64,000 nt of DNA from Gemmatimonadota bacterium (GTDB lineage: Bacteria > Gemmatimonadota > Gemmatimonadetes > Gemmatimonadales > Gemmatimonadaceae). The stretch spans positions 558,001 through 622,000 of the forward strand of contig JAIUOB010000002.1 of the NCBI GenBank assembly GCA_020161135.1, in the 5' to 3' direction. Positions within the stretch are counted from its first letter, which is position 1. Every line of letters starts with the position of its first letter. Below are positions 42,500-50,553 of the stretch, one piece after another. The notes below the pieces were generated by a model that saw only the letters and a list, made by a program, of their open reading frames with translations, searched no databases and was not told the DNA's origin. Made by a program: the position numbers and the translations under genes.

Positions 42500-42663
42500 T
42501 AACCCGTGGCGCGCTCGGCGAGCTGCGTCTCGCCCACCCGCGCGGCCTCCAGCAACGCACGCGCCGCCACGCGGTCGTAGTCGGGGTCGTCGCGTTCGGG
42601 CAGCCCGTAGTTGCGGCGGGGCATCTCGCCTTCGGCGTCATCGCGCAGGAATGCCTGGGACAT
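42391..42663 (-). CDS. 90-aa conserved protein (copy 1)
   Basis: Starts MSQAFLRDDAEG...PRRNYGLPERDDPD and ends LETVARRFLR. It is 75 of 90 residues (83%) identical to the protein at 53275-53547, which confirms that it is a real gene and not a shadow of the DUF429 frame. No signal or membrane segment. The N-terminal SxAFLRDDA style recalls proteins related to Gre/Rnk factors, but the Gre domain itself is missing, so no function is offered. It ends inside the convergent DUF429 gene. Confidence 0.75.
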   Translation of the reverse strand: MSQAFLRDDAEGEMPRRNYGLPERDDPDYDRVAARALLEAARVGETQLAERATGYYWGEPQLRPYVEAILAEAETALDERLETVARRFLR

Positions 42664-42666
42664 GCC

Positions 42667-44463
42667 CTATCTACCCCGAATGGTTCCCTTTGGCGTCACC
42701 CATTCGCCGCGGATCCAATCGACCACCATTTCGATCTCGCGCGGCGTGAGACTCTTCTCCTTGCCGTAGCTCGGCATGCGGTCGTTGTCGCGGCCGAAGA
42801 AGCGGGGGTGTTCGGGATCATTGACGAAGTCGATCATCCACTGCCGTGAGCCCCAGCCGGTGAGTTCCGGGCTGTCGGTGCCGACATCCTGGAACACGTG
42901 GCACTCGGCGCAGCCGTAGCTCGTGTTGCGGATGAACATCGTGCCCAGCGCGATGCGGGCACTGTCCTGCACGTCGAGCGCGGCCTGACTCCTGAGCTGG
43001 GCCTGCGCCGAGAGCGCGAGGACCACGTTCTTGCGCGTCTCCAGCTCCTCGTCGCTCTCCGGCATGTGGTCGGCCAGCCACGCCGCCATGTCGCCTTCGG
43101 CGTGGATCGTGCCGCCCCAGTAGCGCCGCGTGAGAATGGTGTCGGCGTCGAGGAAGCCGGTGAGCCACGCGCGCGAGCCGAAGCCCTTGAGGTCCGACGC
43201 GCTGATCGAGTCCTTGGGGAGCGCGTTGCCCAGACCATCGTGCCCGTCGTAGCGGTGACACGAAGCGCAGTTGCGCGAGAAGATGCGCGGTCCCTGTGTG
43301 TAGGCATCGTCGCGCAGGAGCGTGAGCGCGCCGGTGATGGGCACGCCGGCATTGGCCAGCGCGACCGCACGCTCGGCGTCACGCGCGGCGACCTGACGGG
43401 CCACCTGGTATTCGACGTCGCCCTTGTCGGCGGCCATGGCCTGCCACGTCAGCAGCGCGATGCCCGCGAGCAGCGCGCCCATGAGTCCCACGTTGAAGCG
43501 GTGTCCCAGGCGCCACTTGCCGAGGATGGGCATGGCGACGAGCAGCACCATGACCAGCGTGGGCAGGATGATGGCGCCGATGATCTCCGTCTTGCCCGGG
43601 AAGTACTTGAGGAGCTGGAAGAGGAACAGGAAGTACCACTCGGGGCGCGCCGCGGCGAACTGTTCGGCCGGGTCGGCCGGTGCGCCGAGTGGGGCGCCGT
43701 GTTCGCGCACGATGAAGAAGACGACGACCGCGAGGACCGCGAGGCAGGCGACGGCATCGCGCAGCACCTGCTCCGGCCAGAAGCCTTCGTCGGGGCCCTT
43801 CGGCGGCAGCTTCGGGGTGATGCCGTGGCGCCGGAAGAGCGCGACGTGCCCCACGATGAGGAGCGCGATGAGCACCGGGATGACGCCGGCGTGCAGCGCG
43901 AAGAACCGCGTGAGCGTGTGATGCCCGTACGCGGCACCGCCCACGACGACCGTCTGCATCGGCGAGCCCACAAGCGGGCTCATGCCCACGATGTTCGTGG
44001 AGACCGCGGTGGCCCAGTAGCCGTTCTGGTCCCACGGCAGCAGGTAGCCCGTGAGCGACAGCGCGAGCACCAGCAGCAGCAGCGCGACGCCGAACCAGAA
44101 GTTGACTTCGCGCGGCGCCTTGTACGCGCCGTCGATGACCACCTGCATGAGGTGCAGCACCAGCAGCACCGTCATGGCCTGTGCGACGAAGTGGTGCAGG
44201 CCGCGCAGGAACCAGCCGCCCCACATCTGGTGCTGGATGAAGTAGACGCTCTCCCAGGCCGTCTGCGAGCTCGGGCTGTAGGACATCCACAGGAAGAGTC
44301 CCGTGATGACCTGGACGACGAAGAAGAAGGTGAGCGTGCTCCCCCAGACGTAGCGCCAGCGGGCGCCGCCGGGGACGTTCTCGAACAGTGCTTCGTGCAG
44401 CAGCCCCTTGTAGCCGGTGCGCGAGTCGAGCCAGGCGCGCAGGTCGTCCAGTCGCTGCGCCAT
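42667..44463 (-). CDS. Fused cytochrome b / di-cytochrome c subunit of a bc complex
   Basis: 598 aa from ATG 44463 (the frame runs further up but inside the Rieske gene). Cytochrome b part (about 1-330): heme-ligand helices with WGGWFLRGLHHFVAQAMTVLLVLHLMQVV and AYGHHTLTRFFALHAGVIPVLIALLIVGH, plus PEWYFLFLFQLLKYFPG. C-terminal part: two c-type heme motifs, CASCH and CAECH, each with distal Met candidates. Together with the Rieske gene just upstream it should oxidise menaquinol and pass electrons to a c-type acceptor. The ATG shares its A with the Rieske TGA. Confidence 0.9.
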   Translation of the reverse strand: MAQRLDDLRAWLDSRTGYKGLLHEALFENVPGGARWRYVWGSTLTFFFVVQVITGLFLWMSYSPSSQTAWESVYFIQHQMWGGWFLRGLHHFVAQAMTVLLVLHLMQVVIDGAYKAPREVNFWFGVALLLLVLALSLTGYLLPWDQNGYWATAVSTNIVGMSPLVGSPMQTVVVGGAAYGHHTLTRFFALHAGVIPVLIALLIVGHVALFRRHGITPKLPPKGPDEGFWPEQVLRDAVACLAVLAVVVFFIVREHGAPLGAPADPAEQFAAARPEWYFLFLFQLLKYFPGKTEIIGAIILPTLVMVLLVAMPILGKWRLGHRFNVGLMGALLAGIALLTWQAMAADKGDVEYQVARQVAARDAERAVALANAGVPITGALTLLRDDAYTQGPRIFSRNCASCHRYDGHDGLGNALPKDSISASDLKGFGSRAWLTGFLDADTILTRRYWGGTIHAEGDMAAWLADHMPESDEELETRKNVVLALSAQAQLRSQAALDVQDSARIALGTMFIRNTSYGCAECHVFQDVGTDSPELTGWGSRQWMIDFVNDPEHPRFFGRDNDRMPSYGKEKSLTPREIEMVVDWIRGEWVTPKGTIRGR

Positions 44464-45035
44464 CAGACCGGGACTTTGTCGGGGGAGCCCTTCCGGAAGT
44501 TCTGGAAGCGCACCCAGACCTCCCCGTTGCGGACTTCGGCCTCGAGGGCGTCCATGGCGCGCGGGCTCGGGCTCTTCGGGTCGGCGATGCTGCCGTCGAC
44601 CGCGAAGGCGCTCTTGTGGCAGGGGCAGAAGTAGCCGTGGTTGGCGGCGTTCCACCCCACCGAGCATCCCAGGTGCGGGCACACCGAGTTGAGAACGCGC
44701 ACCGTGTTCTCGCCCGTCTTCTGGATGTAGACGGAGCCCACCGGGACGTTCTCGGTACGGTTCCAGGCGTCCACCAGGGTGTCGAGGACGGGGAACTTGC
44801 GCGGTTCGCCGCTGTCGGGGAGAGCGGCGAGGGAGGTGATGCGGACCATGCCGCGGGTGTCGCCCTTCCGGCGGAGCGGGTCGAGCAGGGTGAAGAGGCC
44901 GGCGACCGGGGCCACGACGGAAATGAGGCCGCCCACGACGAGTGCGGCGGCCTTGGAGACGAAGTTGCGGCGATTCGCGGAGGGCGCGGAGCTGGCGGAG
45001 GGCGCGGAGGCCGGCGGCTGGTGCGGCTCGGTCAT
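44463..45035 (-). CDS. Rieske iron-sulfur subunit of the bc complex
   Basis: 190 aa from ATG 45035. Twin-Arg-type signal/anchor (NRRNFVSKAAALVVGGLISVVAPVAG). The 2Fe-2S motifs are CPHLGC and CPCHKS in VCPHLGCSVGWNAANHGYFCPCHKSAF, including the two His and two Cys ligands plus disulfide Cys. An N-terminal Pro/Ser/Ala-rich tail of 20 residues precedes the signal. First gene of the bc operon, divergent from the cytochrome b562-like gene. Confidence 0.93.
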   Translation of the reverse strand: MTEPHQPPASAPSASSAPSANRRNFVSKAAALVVGGLISVVAPVAGLFTLLDPLRRKGDTRGMVRITSLAALPDSGEPRKFPVLDTLVDAWNRTENVPVGSVYIQKTGENTVRVLNSVCPHLGCSVGWNAANHGYFCPCHKSAFAVDGSIADPKSPSPRAMDALEAEVRNGEVWVRFQNFRKGSPDKVPV

Positions 45036-45303
45036 GGGCGGGGACGGCGTGGCGGGTCGGGGCGGGCGTACCCGCCCCCGGTGCTCTCTGGGTACGCAAG
45101 ATGCGGGGGGAGCGCTGGGCTGGCCAGCAACTGGCCAGCGAACCTCCGGCCCCGTCCGTAGGTAGAAGCGAGGGCCGATGCGTCGACCAGCAACTATATG
45201 AGGGTGCTGGCTGTCGCGCGTCCGTCGCACCGCCACCCGGCCGGGCTGCCGGGGGAGGGTGTGCCGCAATTCATCACTCCCGTCCTGACCACCGACCGAC
45301 CCC

Positions 45304-45771
45304 ATGCACCTGCGATTCCGGCACCTCGGTACCCTGTCCGTTCTGGCGCTCACGCTGATGACCAGCGGGCTGCGCGCGCAGCAGGATGAGGAGAAGACCC
45401 CGCTCGGCAAGAAGATGGCGGCGCTGAACACGGCGTTCCGCGCGCTGGGCCGTCAGATCGAGGACCCCAGCAAGAACGCGAACTCGCTCGAGCTCATCGC
45501 GACCATCCAGACCAACGCCAAGGCGGCGCTCGATTTCGAGCCCGAGAAGAAGGCCAAGACGCCCGCGCCCGAGCAGGCGAAGTTCATGGCCGACTACAAG
45601 GCCGGCATCAACAAGCTCATCGAGACCACCGGCAAGCTGCAGGCGGCGGTGAAGGCGAACAACAACACCGAAGCGGCGAAGATCCTGGACGAGATGCGTG
45701 CGCATCAGCGCGAGAGCCATACGGCGTTCCGGCTGCGTCGGCCGGGGGCACCGGGGGGCGGGTTGCAGTAG
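45304..45771 (+). CDS. Cytochrome b562-like periplasmic four-helix protein
   Basis: 155 aa with signal peptide ending LRAQ. Mature helical sequence TPLGKKMAALNTAFRALGRQIED... ending EMRAHQRESHTAFR matches the cytochrome b562 layout: Met38 (precursor numbering) and His139 stand where the heme axial ligands Met7 and His102 of E. coli b562 lie, about 101 residues apart. Probably a soluble electron carrier or heme sensor; its divergent position next to the bc operon fits electron transfer. Confidence 0.7.
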   Translation: MHLRFRHLGTLSVLALTLMTSGLRAQQDEEKTPLGKKMAALNTAFRALGRQIEDPSKNANSLELIATIQTNAKAALDFEPEKKAKTPAPEQAKFMADYKAGINKLIETTGKLQAAVKANNNTEAAKILDEMRAHQRESHTAFRLRRPGAPGGGLQ

Positions 45772-46390
45772 GGTTGCTGGTTGGGTTGGGACTGCGGGTA
45801 CAGCGGTTCACGCGGTTACGGCGGGCGCCCTGCTTCGGAGACGGAGTGGGGCGTCTTGCGTTGGGGGGTGGTGGGTGCGCGCGGCGGGGTGGGGTGTTGT
45901 CTTGCGGGGCGTGATGGATAGGCGGGGCGGATGTCGATTCTGGCTGCTCGGCTACGCTGTCCTGGCCACGACGACTGATGGCGTTGACGTGATTTGCGGG
46001 AGGATTCTAGCAGTCGATCTCTTCGAACTGCAAAGTAGGTTGGGTCCTGCAGAACCATCCTCTGGACCTAGCACAGATCAACCGGAAAGGTCGCATGGCA
46101 GCAGACAATTGGGCCACATCAGGGCACGCCGCGACTTCCGCAGGCCTTCGCTACCCCCCAAGACAGCTGTCCACTCGCAAGATGTGACTCGTTCGACCAT
46201 TGCGGCGGCTAATGGAGAGATCTCAGCATTAGAGGAAATCGCCAATATTGCGTTGCCCGTTCCTCTCAGCCCAGATTCTGCGGAGTTCTTGGCCTGACCT
46301 CCGCTGTCTCCTGACGGGATTTGTGTCATGAGCTCGTCACGTTAGCGAGGCCCGGCTCATTCACCTCTGTACCCTCTGCTAGGAGCTTAC
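45772..46390. other. 619-bp intergenic stretch at the left edge of the island
   Basis: No convincing gene. The first 180 bp are G-rich on the plus strand (ggttgggttggg...), then composition drops towards that of the island near 45950. Open frames at 45698-46297 (+) and 46078-46329 (-) lack start signals, codon bias or recognisable domains. The last bases contain the aggag ribosome site (46381-46385) of the vWA gene. Confidence 0.6.
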
Positions 46391-47227
46391 TTGCCATACT
46401 CCGCCGAGATCAGTCGCTCAAACCCGACATGTTTCATCTTCTTGATCGATCAGTCCGGCTCAATGAGCGAGTCATTTGGCACGGAGAGCGCCGCTCGTAA
46501 AGCTGACTTCGTTGCAGACGTCGTGAATCGGACTCTTCACGACTTAGTCATCCGCTGCACGCGAACAGAAGAGATCCGCAGTTACTATGAGGTTTCTGTC
46601 ATCGGCTACGGCTCCTCAGTTGGTTCAATGCTTAGCGGCGGACTGTCCGGCCGAAACCACGTACCGATTTCGGAAGTTGCAGATTCTCCCGCTCGACTTG
46701 AGACTCGCTCCAAGAAGGTGCCCGACGGTGCGGGGGGACTTGTGGAGCAGACGGTGCGTTTCCCGATCTGGGTGGATCCGACGTCGAACGGTGGAACACC
46801 CATGTGTCAGGCCTTTTCGCTCGCTCAGAGGTTACTCGCCGAGTGGACAGCAACACATCCGCATTCCTTTCCGCCGACGGTGCTCCACCTGACCGACGGA
46901 GAGTCGACCGACGGGGATCCAACTGAACACGCAAGACAGATTCTAGGCACGGGCACCAGCGACGGTGCGACGCTGCTCTTCAACTGTCATGTCTCCTCCA
47001 AGCACGCTATGAAGGTGGCGTACCCCAACGATGAGTCGAGGCTCCCGGACGAGTACGCAAGATCGCTGTTTCGCTGCTCGTCCAGATTGCCTGAGTCCTT
47101 TCGGCAGGCTGCTGTGAGCATGGGGGTTGCCGTGGAGGAGGGCGCTTACGGCTTCGTCTTTAACGGCGATCCGGTGTCCGTCGCGCAGTTCTTCGAGATC
47201 GGCACCAGACCCGCAAATCTGCGATAG
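46391..47227 (+). CDS. TerY-like von Willebrand factor A protein
   Basis: 278 aa from TTG 46391, preceded by aggag at 46381-46385 with 5-nt spacing; the next ATG would remove the MIDAS motif. MIDAS residues are complete: DQSGSM (D20, S22, S24), the Thr in SNGGTPM, and the Asp in LHLTDGEST. Such TerY-type vWA proteins form phosphorylation triads with a PP2C phosphatase and a kinase, and the two next genes are just these, 12 and 9 bp apart. No membrane segment, so cytoplasmic; it probably scaffolds a metal-dependent complex. Confidence 0.88.
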   Translation: MPYSAEISRSNPTCFIFLIDQSGSMSESFGTESAARKADFVADVVNRTLHDLVIRCTRTEEIRSYYEVSVIGYGSSVGSMLSGGLSGRNHVPISEVADSPARLETRSKKVPDGAGGLVEQTVRFPIWVDPTSNGGTPMCQAFSLAQRLLAEWTATHPHSFPPTVLHLTDGESTDGDPTEHARQILGTGTSDGATLLFNCHVSSKHAMKVAYPNDESRLPDEYARSLFRCSSRLPESFRQAAVSMGVAVEEGAYGFVFNGDPVSVAQFFEIGTRPANLR

Positions 47228-47239
47228 CTGAATCCACTT

Positions 47240-48001
47240 GTGCTGAACGCTCACTCTTTGCTCCTACCCAAGGACGGACTTCACCCGCATGAATGCGAGG
47301 ACGCTATTGGCATCCGATCCGATCTCGGACGCTTCTGCGTTGCGGACGGTGCCACTGAATCCTTCGACTCCCGCACGTGGGCACGGCTGCTGACCAAGCA
47401 CTGGTCGCAGTGCAACGGTCTCACCCAGCCCCATGAACTGCAGTCATGGTGGAAGCGTCTTGGAGAGCGGCATACAAGGCGCTGGAGCGAGCGTCCGCTA
47501 CCTTGGTATGCGGAGGAGAAGGCCGCCGTTGGCGCCTTCGCGACCTTCTTGGGATTCGAAGTTGCCGAGACGACGGAGCAGGGGTTCCGCTGGCAGGCTG
47601 TTGCGTTGGGCGATTCCTGTCTGGTGCAGCTCCGAGGTGGCGAGATTGTTCTTTCTTTTCCGCTAGATGAGGCGGACGAGTTTGGAAGTCATCCTCAATT
47701 GCTTCCGTCGAAACCGTCACTTCAAGCCGCGGTGGAAGGAGAGGTGCGGTGCGTATCTGGGACTGCACGTTCAGGCGATGCGTTTCTGCTGCTCACCGAT
47801 GCGCTCGCAGCGTGGATGCTTCGGTACAGTAAGTCAGAGCCGGAGCTGACCCAGAACTTCCTTCGGCTTCTTGAGTCAGCTTCCCCAGAATCCCTTGCAG
47901 ATCTTGTGTCGAACGAGAGACGGTCGAGACGCCTGAGGAACGACGACGTGGCTGCTGTTCTACTAAGGCTCTCGGCCGTTGAATCTTCGAAGGCGCGGTA
48001 G
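47240..48001 (+). CDS. PP2C-type Ser/Thr phosphatase of the TerY-P-like triad
   Basis: 253 aa, GTG start. Metal-binding Asp motif is ECEDAIGI (E20, D21) and VADGATES (D36, G37), a divergent PP2C pattern typical of TerY-P phosphatases, with LGDSCLVQLRGGEIV, LLTDALAAWM and the C-terminal NDDVAAVLL giving the remaining metal Asp residues. Expected to reverse the phosphorylation made by the next gene's kinase. Coupled to both neighbours by 12- and 9-bp gaps. Confidence 0.88.
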   Translation: MLNAHSLLLPKDGLHPHECEDAIGIRSDLGRFCVADGATESFDSRTWARLLTKHWSQCNGLTQPHELQSWWKRLGERHTRRWSERPLPWYAEEKAAVGAFATFLGFEVAETTEQGFRWQAVALGDSCLVQLRGGEIVLSFPLDEADEFGSHPQLLPSKPSLQAAVEGEVRCVSGTARSGDAFLLLTDALAAWMLRYSKSEPELTQNFLRLLESASPESLADLVSNERRSRRLRNDDVAAVLLRLSAVESSKAR

Positions 48002-48010
48002 GAGGATCTC

Positions 48011-49690
48011 TTGCCGACTGCAATATGGCCAACTGCCCGCGAGTACCAAGAAGCAATCCAGAACCCACATCTCTCCTTCGACGATCCAAGCCTTCGCGCC
48101 TCCAGCCCCGCGCTTGATCGACTGGGGATGCCTACGGTCACGTCTGGTCAGTTTGCATATGTGTTCAAGCTGAACCCGATCGGTGGCGTGCCTTCACAAG
48201 CGGTACGATGCTTCCGAGGTGCCTCCCCGGATCGCGAACGCCGATACACGTTGCTGGAGCAGTACCTCGAGCGGGTGCCCACGACGTTCTTGACCCCCTT
48301 CGAGTACGATTCGTCGGGGATCCGTGTCCGGGGCCAGAAGTGGCCAACTTTGGTGATGGAGTGGATTGACGGTCACACGCTCGACTCGTTCGTAGGTCGC
48401 GTTGTGGCTAACCGACTCGAGATGGACTATCTAGCAGATGTCTGGCTAAAGGTTCTCCACTCGCTCCGCACCAGCCAAATCGCGCACGGCGACCTCCAGC
48501 ACGGCAATGTCATCGTTGACACGTCGAGAGCGGTCCGCCTCGTAGACCTTGACGGAATGTTCGTACCAACCATGGAGGGTCAGCGCGCGACGGAACTTGG
48601 ACATCGACACTACCAGCACCCGCGGAGATCGGAATCGCATTTTGGGATCGATCTTGATAACTTTGCTGGGTTGGTAATCTATTTGTCCCTAGTTGCTTTG
48701 CGCGAATCGCCGTCCTTGTGGAGCAAGTATCACGATGAGAATCTGATATTCTCGCGCGCCGACTTTCAGAGCCCTGACAGCTCGCCTGTCTTCCGTTTGG
48801 TCAGCTCACTGACATCGGAGTGTGCCCACCTCACACAGGTCTTGGCGGCGGCCTGTCGCGATGAGCCCACGGCCTGTCCGTCAGTCCTCGACATTGCCGG
48901 GGTGAAGTCACAGCGACTGCCCATCTGGATGTTGTCAGCTCCAACACGCGAAATTCCGACCGCATCTCGGGAGGTACAGTCGCGAAGGGAACGCGCCGAC
49001 CACCACGTGCAGTCAGTGAAGCCGGTTAGTACCCCTTGGTGGCAGCAGGCGCAGTCGTCGACAAGTGCTTCGCCAGCTCCAAGCATGCAACTGCCTTGGG
49101 GTGCCGCCACGACACCTAGCGTTGTGCCCCCCACGCCGAAGGCGCCCCGGTCGTTCACAGCGACCGTATTGAGCCATGCCGTGACATACGCATTCATCGG
49201 CTCACTGTGCTTCTTTGTGTGGATGCCGGTGCTACTGGTGGTGCTTCGCGGCGTTGTTCCCCCTGAGGTTGATCAGTTTGCGCTCGCAGTGGCGATCTTT
49301 CTGAGCTTCTGTCTCCTCCTGGGAGTTCGTCGGACGAAGGCCGACAGGCATGCAGCCTTCACTCAATCGAACATCCAGTCGACAGTAATCACACCGGCTC
49401 CGTCAGTCGGTACGGCAAGTACTCCGATGCAAGCGAGTGCTCACAACCGTCCGTCTCCGCTAGGGACTACGTTGAGTGCGCCGACGATACCCGGAGCTCA
49501 CCGACGCTCTATCGCAACGCCCTCAGGATCTGCAGGTACCGTTGTTGTTGCGAGCAGCATCCGGTTCACATTCCACCGGCCTGGTTGCAGATGGGCACAA
49601 AAGATCTCAGGAAGAAACCGTGTTTCATTTGGTTCTGCGAGCGCTGCAAGATCCGCAGGCTATCGCGCTTGCAACGTTTGCTCGCCATGA
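48011..49690 (+). CDS. Membrane-anchored protein kinase with C-terminal Ada-type Cys cluster
   Basis: 559 aa from TTG 48011, with ggagg at 48001-48005. Kinase domain about 35-300: the Gly-loop region is weak (VTSGQFAYVFKL), the catalytic loop is HGDLQHGN (H159, D161, N166) and DFG is replaced by DLDG (D179). A Ser/Thr/Pro-rich linker leads to two hydrophobic segments (about 388-417 and 421-440), then a second linker and a C-terminal 45 residues (FHRPGCRWAQKI...GYRACNVCSP) that resemble the Ada metal-binding fold with C525, C555, C558. Third gene of the triad; membrane anchoring plus a metal-binding tail suggests a sensor role. Confidence 0.82.
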   Translation: MPTAIWPTAREYQEAIQNPHLSFDDPSLRASSPALDRLGMPTVTSGQFAYVFKLNPIGGVPSQAVRCFRGASPDRERRYTLLEQYLERVPTTFLTPFEYDSSGIRVRGQKWPTLVMEWIDGHTLDSFVGRVVANRLEMDYLADVWLKVLHSLRTSQIAHGDLQHGNVIVDTSRAVRLVDLDGMFVPTMEGQRATELGHRHYQHPRRSESHFGIDLDNFAGLVIYLSLVALRESPSLWSKYHDENLIFSRADFQSPDSSPVFRLVSSLTSECAHLTQVLAAACRDEPTACPSVLDIAGVKSQRLPIWMLSAPTREIPTASREVQSRRERADHHVQSVKPVSTPWWQQAQSSTSASPAPSMQLPWGAATTPSVVPPTPKAPRSFTATVLSHAVTYAFIGSLCFFVWMPVLLVVLRGVVPPEVDQFALAVAIFLSFCLLLGVRRTKADRHAAFTQSNIQSTVITPAPSVGTASTPMQASAHNRPSPLGTTLSAPTIPGAHRRSIATPSGSAGTVVVASSIRFTFHRPGCRWAQKISGRNRVSFGSASAARSAGYRACNVCSP

Positions 49691-49824
49691 CTGTCGTATC
49701 CTGGTCTCGCCTGCTGTGATTCCTTCGCGTACGTTGACGTGAATGAGATTGGTTGAAGGTGCGACCATGTGCTTCCGCGCTTTTCGTGGGATCCTCACTC
49801 GTCTAGCCCTGAACGTTGACCACG

Positions 49825-50505
49825 ATGCGATCTCCATTTGATGCCGCAGCCTCGCTTCCGGTCCTGACTAGGGTGGCAACTACCACAGGACTCTTGTGCT
49901 TTGCATATCTCGCATTCGGTCGACCATCTAATCGCTTTGCGATCGTGGTACCTAGGTCTGGTGCCGCTCAGATTGACAGCGCGCGACCGGAAGCGTTAGC
50001 GGTTGCCTCGGACTCAGGTACACGGACGCCTTCTCAAGCTCCGGCGGCACTCGACCTTACCACGGTCGAGCCCAGGGCCTCCGCATCTGCGCTACCTCCA
50101 CCTGCCTCTGAGACACCAGGCTCTGCGATCGATACGACTACGTCATCGCTTCCGCCGAATCCGCCAGCGTCTTCAGTCGCATCTCCATTGACTAGCGCCG
50201 AGCTCTCTGCCAGAACATCGACTGACAGTGTCAGATTGACCCGAGATTTGCAGCTCTCAGCGACGCCGCGGCAGAGAGAGATCTTCGCCGTACCACCTCG
50301 GGGATGCGATGAGCTTCTTGCTTGCCTGCGCGCCTCACCGGCGCCAACGGATTCGCGAAGGTATGTCCTTCGTAGCGGGGAGCGCTTTCTCGTCCTAGAG
50401 ATCGTGGCAGATTTCGCCCGTTGTCGCATATCCGACGGAACGGAGGCTTGGCTTCCGTTTGCTCAACTTGACCTCCCGTTGTACAGGGACATGATTGGCC
50501 GGTAG
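49825..50505 (+). CDS. SH3-like membrane-anchored protein of the island
   Basis: 226 aa from ATG 49825 (TTG 49816 also in frame). One N-terminal hydrophobic segment (VATTTGLLCFAYLAF) is followed by a long Ala/Ser/Pro/Thr-rich stretch and a C-terminal SH3-like domain of about 55 residues: RRYVLRSGERFLVLEIVADFARCRISDGTEAWLPFAQLDL. This layout suggests a protein held in the inner membrane with the SH3-like domain in the periplasm at the cell wall. It follows the kinase gene by 134 bp, so a separate promoter is possible. Confidence 0.65.
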   Translation: MRSPFDAAASLPVLTRVATTTGLLCFAYLAFGRPSNRFAIVVPRSGAAQIDSARPEALAVASDSGTRTPSQAPAALDLTTVEPRASASALPPPASETPGSAIDTTTSSLPPNPPASSVASPLTSAELSARTSTDSVRLTRDLQLSATPRQREIFAVPPRGCDELLACLRASPAPTDSRRYVLRSGERFLVLEIVADFARCRISDGTEAWLPFAQLDLPLYRDMIGR

Positions 50506-50553
50506 GCTGGAGATCTGGCCAACAGGCGCTGATCATTCACTGGAACCCCTCGG

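Noticed and set aside
45698..46329. Overlapping frames 45698-46297 (+) and 46078-46329 (-) at the island edge
   Set aside because: No ribosome site, no domain, and the plus frame begins inside the cytochrome b562-like gene.
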